Notes: generated by a model not told the origin, from the sequence alone. Shown: positions 1 to 5,539, counted from the first letter of the stretch. The stretch is DNA of 5,540 bases from Acidobacteriaceae bacterium (GCA_003152795.1 PMBA01000135.1:6941-12480); one strand, 5' to 3'. Made by a program: numbers and translations.

Positions 1-573
1 CGCGACTATCCGAACGTCGCCGTCAGCATCAAGCGCTCCGACTACGCCCGAATTCTCGAGTCTGTCATCGAGAACGTGGTGGATTTTGGCGTGGTCTCGC
101 TGCCGGTAACCGACAACCGGCTCGAAGCGCAGATGATTCATCGCGACGAACTGGTGGTGATCACCGCCCCGAATCACCCGCTGGCGGCGATGAAGAGCGT
201 CACCGTGGCCGAGGTCTCGACCTATCCCTTGGTCGTACCCAAGCTCGGTCACACCCGCGATGCACTCGATGCCCTGTTCTATGACCATCACTTGAAACCG
301 AACCTGGCCATGGAGCTGGATTCGAGCGAACTGCTGAAGCGTTTCGTAGCCGCGGGTGTCGGCGTCGGATTTATCGCGCGCTCGAACATCGAGGAAGACA
401 TCCGGGCCAAGGCCCTGGTGGCCATCGCGCTCGCCGACGCGCAAATCCGGCGCGATCTTGCCATCGTGTTCCGCAAAGACAAATCCCTCAGCCGCGCCGC
501 CAAGGCTTTTATGGACATTGCGGTAAAGCAGAAGAATTTTTCCACGGCTGGCGTCGGAAAGAGATCCAAGTGA
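1..573 (+). CDS. LysR-type transcriptional regulator, C-terminal effector-binding domain (5' partial)
   Basis: The reading frame is open from base 1 to a TGA at 571-573, giving 190 residues. The gene starts outside the window, so the internal GTG at 76 is not taken as the start. The visible part matches the periplasmic-binding-protein-like effector domain of LysR regulators: YPNVAVSI near residue 3, then ILESVIENVVDFGVVSLP (first lobe), DELVVITAPNHPLA (crossing to the second lobe), a central SSELLKRFVAAGVGVGFIAR stretch, and a closing strand with DLAIVFRKD. Full-length family members are near 300 residues, so about 110 N-terminal residues, including the winged helix-turn-helix, are missing to the left. 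LysR proteins are cytoplasmic regulators that bind DNA as tetramers and respond to a small ligand. The ligand here cannot be read from sequence. Its stop overlaps the start of the next gene by 4 nt, which suggests co-transcription. Family is confident; subfamily and target are not. Confidence 0.93.
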   Translation, partial: RDYPNVAVSIKRSDYARILESVIENVVDFGVVSLPVTDNRLEAQMIHRDELVVITAPNHPLAAMKSVTVAEVSTYPLVVPKLGHTRDALDALFYDHHLKPNLAMELDSSELLKRFVAAGVGVGFIARSNIEEDIRAKALVAIALADAQIRRDLAIVFRKDKSLSRAAKAFMDIAVKQKNFSTAGVGKRSK

Positions 574-1907
574 GAAAGATCGCGCCTTTCAGCTTTTGTT
601 TTTTGCTGTTCCTGACCGCCGCGCCCGCGCAGAAACCGCCCAGCCGCGGCAAAGCGCCTCCGGAGAATGCCAGCAGACTCATCGCCTTGAAAGTTACGGG
701 AACGACGCGCTACACCGACAAAGAGCTTCTTGCCGCGAGCGGCCTGCAGATTGGCCAGAACGCCGCCGACGGCGACTTCAAGGAGGCGGTGCAGCGCCTG
801 GGCGATTCCGGCCTGTTCAGCGACGTTGTTTATTCCTACACTTCCTCCGGTGCGGGAACGCGGCTCGAACTCCAGCTCACCGATACCGACAAGAGCAAAC
901 TGGTTCCCGCGCATTTCGAGAACTTTGTGTGGTTCACTGACGACGAACTGCATGATACCCTGCAACGCCGCGTTCCGCTCTTCAAGCAGTTGCTGCCGGT
1001 TGCCGGCAATCTCTCCGACCACGTTTCCGAGGCGCTGCAGGCCCTCCTCACCGAAAAGGGATACCCAGGGCGAGTCAGTTTTCTGCGCGAAGGGGACGAG
1101 TCGGGCGGCGCCCTGCACGGCGTCGACTACCGGGTCGACGAACTCACTATCCGGATTCGCAGCGTGGAATTCCCCGGAGCTTCGCCCGAGCAAACGGCTC
1201 TGCTCACAACCGCTGCCCGGCGCCTGACCGGAGCGGAATACGGGCGCTCGACTCTCGCCGCGGTCGCCAAATTCGATCTGCTGCCCGTGTACCTGCAACG
1301 CGGATACCTGAAGGCGGCATTTGCGCCCTCCGGCGCGCGCGTGGTGCCTCAACCTCCTCCGTCGGCCGATGCACAAGGTAAAGCCGACATTGAGGTGGAT
1401 GCGATCGTGCCGGTGACGCCGGGCAAGGTGTATTCCACTTCCGGCGTCGAGTGGAAGGGCAACTCGGCAATCGCCACCGCCGAAGTCGCGCCCCTTCTCC
1501 ACCTGCCGCCAGGCCAACCCGCCGACGCGGTTCGCCTGCTCCGCGACATCGGCAACGTGAGCAAGTTTTATCGCGGCCGGGGCTACATGACCCTCCAAAT
1601 CAAGCCCGAGGCTCAGTTCGATGACGACAAAGCCGCCGTGCACTATGACATCAACATCGTCGAGGGAGACCTCTACAGAATGGGAGAGTTGGAGATCACA
1701 GGACTGGACACGCAGGCCAAAGCTCGCTTGCAGGCAGCGTGGACTCTGCGCGAAGGTCAGCCCTACGACGCCGACTATCCCAGGAAGTTTCTGGAGGATA
1801 CCAGGCAGGCCGTGCCCCGCGGCGTGCAGTGGGCCGTGAGCATTCATGAGACACTCGAAGCTAAGGACAAGACCGTGGACGTGGAGATCCATTTCAAACA
1901 GCAGTAG
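570..1907 (+). CDS. Secreted multi-POTRA-domain protein lacking a beta-barrel
   Basis: The GTG at 570 overlaps the upstream TGA (GTGA). This start is chosen because a signal peptide begins at once: MRK, a hydrophobic core FSFCFLLFL, and a likely cut after A20 (APA/Q). Upstream purine-rich GGAAAGAGAT is a weak ribosome site, consistent with coupling. The 445-aa protein reads as successive POTRA-like modules at roughly 36-104, 111-192, 193-282, 286-366 and 368-443. Module 1 is the clearest (LKVTGTTRYTDKELLAASGL, then LGDSGLFSDVVYSY). Modules 2-4 keep the GY signature (LLTEKGYPGRV, LQRGYLKAAF, YRGRGYMTLQI); module 5 opens with MGELEITGL. POTRA modules in BamA/TamA/TpsB proteins bind unfolded outer-membrane proteins or partners in the periplasm, but those proteins continue into a C-terminal barrel. 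Here the protein ends in a TAG after the last strand, and the next 140 nt are non-coding. A soluble periplasmic chaperone or assembly factor is inference. Modules 2 and 3 are divergent, so the module count is approximate. Confidence 0.82.
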   Translation: MRKIAPFSFCFLLFLTAAPAQKPPSRGKAPPENASRLIALKVTGTTRYTDKELLAASGLQIGQNAADGDFKEAVQRLGDSGLFSDVVYSYTSSGAGTRLELQLTDTDKSKLVPAHFENFVWFTDDELHDTLQRRVPLFKQLLPVAGNLSDHVSEALQALLTEKGYPGRVSFLREGDESGGALHGVDYRVDELTIRIRSVEFPGASPEQTALLTTAARRLTGAEYGRSTLAAVAKFDLLPVYLQRGYLKAAFAPSGARVVPQPPPSADAQGKADIEVDAIVPVTPGKVYSTSGVEWKGNSAIATAEVAPLLHLPPGQPADAVRLLRDIGNVSKFYRGRGYMTLQIKPEAQFDDDKAAVHYDINIVEGDLYRMGELEITGLDTQAKARLQAAWTLREGQPYDADYPRKFLEDTRQAVPRGVQWAVSIHETLEAKDKTVDVEIHFKQQ

Positions 1908-2047
1908 CGCTCAACCGCGGCCTGTAAAGGACAAAATATTTTTGTAACCCGCGAGTTGCGTGAGAATCTTATATTGAGATCAGGGAACATCTACTTTGCA
2001 ACCACCTCGTTTTGAACATAGCCCTTTTCACAGGAGACGAAAACCGA
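1908..2047 (+). promoter_or_regulatory. AT-rich intergenic leader with possible promoter for the small secreted protein
   Basis: This 140-nt spacer is much richer in A/T than the coding DNA around it. A perfect 6-bp dyad, ACAAAA-TAT-TTTTGT, lies at 1931-1945. TATATT at 1970-1975 matches five of six bases of the -10 consensus, but no good -35 lies 16-18 nt upstream. An alternative reading is an ECF-sigma type promoter: GTAACC at 1944-1949, then 17 nt, then TCTTAT at 1967-1972. AGGAGA at 2032-2037 is the ribosome site that fixes the downstream ATG at 2048. The presence of some promoter is likely; its sigma class is a guess. Confidence 0.4.
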
Positions 2048-2395
2048 ATGAAAGCAAATCGAATTGCGATTGCGGTTCTAGGGATGCTGTTAGCCGGCCT
2101 GGCAGCGGTTCCAGCGCTGGCCGCCGGCAAGAGCCAGACTCTGACCGGAGAAGTGAGCGACGCCATGTGCGGGGCAAAGCACGAAATGCCGGGCAACGCC
2201 GCGCATTGCACCCGCGGCTGCGTAGAACATGGTTCAAAGTACGCGCTCGTGGTCGGCGACAAAGTCTACACTTTGGAGACCTCGGATAAGGCCGCTCTCG
2301 ACAAACTCAACGATCTGGCCGGCGCGAAGGCCAAGGTTACCGGCGAAGTGGACGGCGCCACGATTACCGTCAAGTCGGTGGCTGCGGGATCGTAG
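2048..2395 (+). CDS. Small secreted Cys/His-motif protein (DUF5818-like)
   Basis: A 115-aa protein starting at the ATG at 2048. This start has a good ribosome site (AGGAGA, 2032-2037) and begins directly at a signal peptide: MKANR, a hydrophobic stretch IAIAVLGMLLAGLAAV, and a cut near A25/A26. An in-frame TTG at 2012 would add 12 residues that spoil the signal peptide and is rejected. The mature part of about 90 residues opens with TLTGEVSDAMCGAKHEM, followed by HCTRGCVEHGSKYALVVGDKVYTL. It ends in a strand-rich stretch, AKAKVTGEVDGATITVKSV. Conserved-looking polar residues are C41, H45, H53, C54, C58 and H61, which could bind metal or form disulfides. There is no CxxCH haem motif. The layout recalls DUF5818-type secreted proteins that I remember as common in Acidobacteria; that family name is from memory and needs a profile search. 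Function is unknown. The gene ends 81 nt before a strong terminator. Confidence 0.85.
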   Translation: MKANRIAIAVLGMLLAGLAAVPALAAGKSQTLTGEVSDAMCGAKHEMPGNAAHCTRGCVEHGSKYALVVGDKVYTLETSDKAALDKLNDLAGAKAKVTGEVDGATITVKSVAAGS

Positions 2396-2476
2396 GGCGC
2401 ACGGTTCGAGCGACAGCCATCTCGGCCCGTCCAGCAGTATGGCGGCCGGGCTAGAAGCAAAGCACCTTCCAACAAA

Positions 2477-2506
2477 AAACCGGCGGGATGTCCGCCGGTT
2501 TCTTAT
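2477..2506. terminator. Bidirectional intrinsic terminator between convergent genes
   Basis: A perfect 10-bp stem, AAACCGGCGG (2477-2486) with CCGCCGGTTT (2492-2501), encloses the 5-nt loop GATGT. On the plus strand it runs into TTTCTTATT, terminating the small secreted protein gene. On the minus strand the A-run at 2474-2479 becomes TTTTTT, terminating the M48 protease gene, whose stop codon lies only 23 nt away. Stem, loop and U-tracts on both sides fit a rho-independent terminator shared by convergent genes. Confidence 0.9.
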
Positions 2507-2524
2507 TCTGTTCGCAAGCCGCGG

Positions 2525-3775
2525 TTAATTCTGGTCCGGTTTATCGTCCCGCCGCTTCAGGGTCGGTCGATCGTCGTCCCCGCTCTTGTCCGTGCCAGTG
2601 GACTTGTCACTGGTTGAAGTGCGGCGCAGGCTGGGACGGTTCCCGTCCTTTTCCTCAATCACCTTGTGCCGGTTCTCGATGGTGGCCAGCCGCGCTTTCA
2701 CGTCGTCAAACTCCGACGTGGAAACGACGTATTGCGCCTTTGCCGGAAGAATAGTCGCAATCTCCTGCTGCGATTTCTCAATCCGATCGGGCGTCTGCGG
2801 ATGGGAAGCAAAGGCCTTGGCAAGCGTGCCCGGCTTTTTCTTCTCTTTCGCCTGAATCTTTTCAAAGAAACTGATGAAGGCCTGCGGATCGTATCCGGTC
2901 TTATACATGTATTGCAGGCCGAGGTAGTCCGCTTCCGCTTCGAAATTGCGCTGGAACTTCATGAACGTGAGCGGCAAGCCGAGGCCGGCTGCTTCGTAGA
3001 TTCCGTAGCCCAATCCACCCCCAATGAAGATCAGAGGAATGGTGCCGATGTTCGCCCACTGCGCGCGCGTCATCTGCCGAGTCCCATGGCGGGCGGCAAC
3101 GTGCGCAATCTCATGCGCCATCACCCCGGCCAGTTCAGCCTCTTCGTCCGCCGCCAGCAGCAGGCCGGAATTCACGTAGAAGAATCCGCCCGGCAGCGCG
3201 AACGCGTTCACTTCGTCCGAGTCGATGACCTTGATGCTGAACGGCACCTGCGCGTCGGAATTGCGCACCAGATTCTGGCCGATCCGGTTGACGTATTCGT
3301 TCACCACCGGGTCCTGCACCAGTTTCACGCTGTTCTCGACCTGCATCGAGTATTGCTTGCCCATCCTGATTTCGGTTTCGAGCGAGTACCAGTTGCCCAT
3401 GCCGCGGCCACCGACTTTACGGTTGCCGATGGCGTCCACATCTGCCTTGCTGCCGTCGTGCTTGACCTTGCTATCGTCAGGTTCCTGGATGGGAGCCGGC
3501 CCGCTGGGGGCGGCCGCATCGCCGCTGCCCGAAGAAGTGTCGGCGGGCGGAGCCGGAGTCGAACTGGGGGTCGCCGTCGGATCCTGCGGCAGCGGCGCTG
3601 GCGTCGATCCGCTCGCTGGCTGCGCCGTCTGATCCGCCTTCTGATCTTTGGATGGCTGCGACTGTGGTGCTTGCGGCTGTGCGCCGGGCGCTTGCGACGT
3701 TTGATCCTGCGCCACCACCGGCAACCCCATCAACGCCAGTAAACTCAGGCAAATCAGCGATTTACGGAACGACAT
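2525..3775 (-). CDS. Secreted M48-family zinc metalloprotease (BepA-like catalytic domain)
   Basis: A 416-aa protein on the minus strand, TAA at 2525-2527. The ATG at 3775 is chosen because a signal peptide starts there (MSFRK, LICLSLLALMGLPVVA, cut near A22), GGGG at 3787-3784 sits 8 nt upstream, and a TATAAT lies just beyond. A longer frame to 3853 would bury the signal and run through that promoter. Residues 23 to about 105 are a Pro/Gln/Ser/Thr/Asp-rich, probably disordered linker. The peptidase domain covers about 120-345: the HEIAH motif at 221-225 with catalytic E222, third zinc ligand E279 in the ExxAD motif (FEAEADY), and a SHPQTPDRI segment with H325. H325 corresponds to the conserved His near the BepA active site. 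A glycine-rich hydrophobic stretch follows HEIAH, as in relatives. No TPR repeats of the BepA kind are evident. The charged tail (about 375-416) carries RPSLRR and RPTLKRR. Periplasmic protein quality control is likely by family; the substrate is unknown. Confidence 0.95.
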   Translation of the reverse strand: MSFRKSLICLSLLALMGLPVVAQDQTSQAPGAQPQAPQSQPSKDQKADQTAQPASGSTPAPLPQDPTATPSSTPAPPADTSSGSGDAAAPSGPAPIQEPDDSKVKHDGSKADVDAIGNRKVGGRGMGNWYSLETEIRMGKQYSMQVENSVKLVQDPVVNEYVNRIGQNLVRNSDAQVPFSIKVIDSDEVNAFALPGGFFYVNSGLLLAADEEAELAGVMAHEIAHVAARHGTRQMTRAQWANIGTIPLIFIGGGLGYGIYEAAGLGLPLTFMKFQRNFEAEADYLGLQYMYKTGYDPQAFISFFEKIQAKEKKKPGTLAKAFASHPQTPDRIEKSQQEIATILPAKAQYVVSTSEFDDVKARLATIENRHKVIEEKDGNRPSLRRTSTSDKSTGTDKSGDDDRPTLKRRDDKPDQN

Positions 3776-3811
3776 TTTGAACACCCCATGGAAACCCAAC
3801 CGGCTTAGAAG

Positions 3812-3836
3812 ATTATACCCCCGATAGCAAGTCGGG
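3812..3836 (-). promoter_or_regulatory. Promoter -10 box and adjacent dyad for the M48 protease gene
   Basis: On the minus strand, bases 3817-3812 read TATAAT, a perfect -10 hexamer, giving a leader of about 30 nt before the ATG at 3775. No good -35 is found 17 nt upstream. Instead a 5-bp inverted repeat, CCCGA (3820-3824) and TCGGG (3832-3836) with a 7-nt spacer, covers that area, so an activator or other regulator may bind there. The -10 call is good; the operator idea is speculative. Confidence 0.5.
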
Positions 3837-3971
3837 TGAGCGGGGTTTCCCACCTAGTTGGACGCAGGCTCAGGCCGGAAAGTTACCCGCTATTTTCCGA
3901 GAACAGCCCGGCTGAGGCGATTTTCGCAACCGTTTGTGCCGGAGTTCCCCAAAATCATCATCCACCAAGTG

Positions 3972-4041
3972 CGCGAAGATACACGAAGGAGAACCTCGAA
4001 ACTAAAAGCCTTCGTGATCCTTAGTGCCCTTCGTGGTTTCG
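3972..4041. repeat. CCTTCGTG direct/inverted intergenic repeat cluster
   Basis: Three direct copies of an octamer follow each other at 9-10 nt spacing: CCTTCGTG (4009-4016), CCTTAGTG (4019-4026) and CCTTCGTG (4028-4035). The reverse complement CACGAAGG is at 3982-3989, and CGAAAC (3997-4002) pairs with GTTTCG (4036-4041), so the whole can fold as a cruciform or hairpin. CGAAG at 3973-3977 extends the left arm imperfectly. Octamer arrays of this type (CTTCGTG...CTTCGTGG) are, from memory, dispersed in intergenic DNA of several soil bacteria. No open frame, target-site duplication or transposase is associated. Confidence 0.7.
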
Positions 4042-4092
4042 GGGTTTTGCCGGTTACCGCACGAAACTGAGTCACTACCCGTGTGCCAAATC

Positions 4093-4144
4093 CTTTTGCG
4101 TTTTCCAGCCGCCGGTATACTATGGCGCGTTTTGGGAAAGGTGG
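4093..4144 (+). promoter_or_regulatory. Promoter and ribosome site of the class V aminotransferase gene
   Basis: TATACT at 4116-4121 is a good -10 box (five of six), preceded by a weak -35 candidate CTTTTG (4093-4098) at 17 nt spacing. Transcription would begin near 4128, giving a leader of about 25 nt. AAAGGTGG at 4137-4144 lies 8 nt before the ATG at 4153. Together they argue against the in-frame GTG at 4024 as the true start. Confidence 0.55.
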
Positions 4145-4152
4145 AACCGCGC

Positions 4153-5448
4153 ATGTTGAACCGTCGCAGCTTTCTATCTTCGTCCTTCACTTCCTCCCTC
4201 GTGGTGGGTGCAGGCCTGGCATGGCGCGGAAATCTGTGGGCCCAACTTGAGTCGTTGCCCTCAAAGCTGCCCGAGCGCTCCCTTTTCAACCAGAACGAAG
4301 ACGCCTACTGGCGCGAACTGCGCAAGCAGTTTCTCATCCCGGCGGACGAAATCTACCTGAATAACGGCACCGTGGGATCGAGTCCCGCGCCGGTGCTGCG
4401 CGCAATCTTCGCGGGCTATGAAGCGTGCGAGAAGCTCAACGAGGCCGACCCCGAAGACTATCCCATCTGGGGATACGCCTCGTGGAACCAGTTTCGCGAT
4501 CCGCTGGCTGCGTTTGTAGGATGCGACCGCAATGAAATCGCGCTACTCAGAAATGCCACCGAGGCCAACAACTACATTGCCAACGGCGTCGATCTGAAAC
4601 CGGGCGACGAAGTGCTGATGACCGATCAGGAGCATCCCGGAGGCGAGCATCCCTTCAACTTGCGCGCCAAGCGCTACGGAATCGTGGTGAAGAAAATCAC
4701 GTTACCGAGGCCCGTGGAAAGTCCCGCGCAGGTGTTGAATCTCTTCAGCGACGCCATGACTCCGCGCACCCGGGTTTTGTTCTTCAGCCACATCAGCACC
4801 TTCTCCGGAGTGGTCTTGCCCGCCAGGGAACTTTGCGCGCTGGCTCGCAGTCGAGGAATTATCTCAGCCGTCGATGGCGCCCATGTTCCTGGGATGATGC
4901 GGCTGAACCTGCGCGAATTGGGCTGCGACATGTATTCCTCGAGCCCGCACAAGTGGCTGCAGGCGCCCAAAGGCTCGGGGTTTCTTTACGTGCGCGATGA
5001 AATGATCGACCGCCTCTGGAACACCATCGCAACCGAAGGCTGGGACGACGTAAAGATCCGCGCTGAACGATTCCAGCGCATCGGCAGTTCCAACGTGCCC
5101 GCCCTCTGGGGTCTGCGCGCCTCGATCCAACTGGCCAACGACATCGGCATGGACCGGATCGAACGCCGCCATCGCCAACTCTGCGACTACCTGCTGGCCG
5201 CCATGATCAAACGCGGCGCCGTGTCGTGGACTTCTCCCGATCCCTCGATGCGCTGCGCGATTGCAACCGTGAATGTGCCTCCATTGCCGCGACTGGACCT
5301 GGAGAAGTGGTTGTGGCAGGTGAAGAAGATCCGTATCCGCGGCGCCGATCCGCACAAGCTGCGCCTCTCGACGCCGTACTACCTGTCAAAGCTAGATATT
5401 GACCGATTCCTCGATGCCTTCGACGAGTTCAAGAAGTCGAAAGCGTAG
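4153..5448 (+). CDS. Tat-exported class V aminotransferase-fold PLP enzyme (isopenicillin N epimerase-like)
   Basis: A 431-aa protein, TAG at 5446-5448. The ATG at 4153 has ribosome site AAAGGTGG and places a twin-arginine signal at the N-terminus: N3-R4-R5-S6-F7-L8, a hydrophobic stretch SLVVGAGLAW, and a cut near A30. The rest is a fold-type I PLP enzyme of aminotransferase class V: YLNNGTVGSSP (68-78), RNATEANN (133-140, cofactor phosphate loop), TDQEHPG (157-163), VDGAHVPG (240-247, D241 to the pyridine nitrogen), and SSSPHKW with Schiff-base lysine K267. Near the end, KLRLSTPYYLSKLDID carries R404, a likely substrate-carboxylate ligand. The Cys expected in the C-terminal GHHC motif of SufS desulfurases is absent (IRGADPHKLR instead), so cysteine desulfurase is unlikely. 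Relatives include isopenicillin N epimerase-like and uncharacterised aminotransferases. Tat export fits an enzyme that must bind PLP and fold in the cytoplasm before reaching the periplasm. The reaction is not known. It appears monocistronic. Confidence 0.94.
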   Translation: MLNRRSFLSSSFTSSLVVGAGLAWRGNLWAQLESLPSKLPERSLFNQNEDAYWRELRKQFLIPADEIYLNNGTVGSSPAPVLRAIFAGYEACEKLNEADPEDYPIWGYASWNQFRDPLAAFVGCDRNEIALLRNATEANNYIANGVDLKPGDEVLMTDQEHPGGEHPFNLRAKRYGIVVKKITLPRPVESPAQVLNLFSDAMTPRTRVLFFSHISTFSGVVLPARELCALARSRGIISAVDGAHVPGMMRLNLRELGCDMYSSSPHKWLQAPKGSGFLYVRDEMIDRLWNTIATEGWDDVKIRAERFQRIGSSNVPALWGLRASIQLANDIGMDRIERRHRQLCDYLLAAMIKRGAVSWTSPDPSMRCAIATVNVPPLPRLDLEKWLWQVKKIRIRGADPHKLRLSTPYYLSKLDIDRFLDAFDEFKKSKA

Positions 5449-5457
5449 CTCGTGTAG

Positions 5458-5477
5458 GGCGGGCGCCCTCGCCCGCC
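5458..5477. repeat. GC-rich hairpin, REP-like intergenic repeat
   Basis: GGCGGGCG (5458-5465) and CGCCCGCC (5470-5477) form a perfect 8-bp stem with loop CCCT, 9 nt after the aminotransferase stop. No T-run follows, so a classical rho-independent terminator is not supported, although the hairpin could still protect the mRNA 3' end. The form GTAGGGCGGGC...GCCCGCC resembles short palindromes that I recall as dispersed in intergenic DNA of many GC-rich bacteria. A second, weaker stem, GCCGA (5480-5484) with TCGGC (5492-5496), follows. Confidence 0.6.
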
Positions 5478-5533
5478 AAGCCGAGCGCAGATCGGCCTCC
5501 CTTTGTGGCGGCGCACGACCGGCGCGCTCCCAG

Positions 5534-5539
5534 TTGACA
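5534..5539 (+). promoter_or_regulatory. Possible -35 hexamer at window edge
   Basis: TTGACA is an exact match to the housekeeping-sigma -35 consensus. The matching -10 box would fall about 17 nt beyond the end of the window, so it cannot be confirmed. The 5478-5533 stretch before it holds no gene that I can support. Confidence 0.25.

Larger units (their letters stand above)
3776..4152. other. Divergent intergenic region without a supported gene
   Basis: This 377-nt region separates the minus-strand M48 gene from the plus-strand aminotransferase gene. It holds the promoter of each gene at its two ends and a repeat cluster at about 3972-4041. Short open frames cross it (for example 3836-4024 and 3858-4070, plus strand), but they lack ribosome sites, recognisable protein features or codon bias, and they run through the repeat. 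Between about 3840 and 3970 I see nothing further. Confidence 0.6.

Noticed and set aside
288..1892. 534-codon open frame on the minus strand opposite the LysR and POTRA genes
   Set aside because: It is antisense to two genes with clear domain homology. Its translation is low-complexity, rich in Arg, Gly, Val and His, with no recognisable motif, as expected from the mirror of GC-rich codons. It also spans a gene boundary on the other strand.
2666..3742. 358-codon open frame on the plus strand opposite the M48 protease gene
   Set aside because: It is the complement of a confident zinc protease gene. The product is Arg/His-rich with poly-Arg stretches, and it reads straight through the region antisense to the HEIAH motif.
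3776..3853. Upstream extension of the M48 gene by 26 residues
   Set aside because: The extra residues would precede and mask a clear signal peptide, and the segment contains the TATAAT box and ribosome site for the ATG at 3775.
3972..4041. Octamer array considered as a CRISPR
   Set aside because: The units are 8 nt at 9-10 nt spacing, with no spacers of 30-40 nt and no cas gene nearby.
3836..4070. Two short open frames (62 and 70 codons, plus strand) in the divergent intergenic region
   Set aside because: They overlap each other in different frames, run through the repeat cluster, have no ribosome site and show no protein-like features.
4024..4152. Upstream extension of the aminotransferase gene by 43 residues from a GTG
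   Set aside because: The GTG lies inside the octamer repeat, the stretch contains the -10 box and ribosome site for the ATG at 4153, and the extension would bury the Tat signal.
4864..5355. 163-codon open frame on the minus strand opposite the aminotransferase
   Set aside because: It is antisense to well-conserved PLP-enzyme sequence, with no ribosome site and no recognisable domain.
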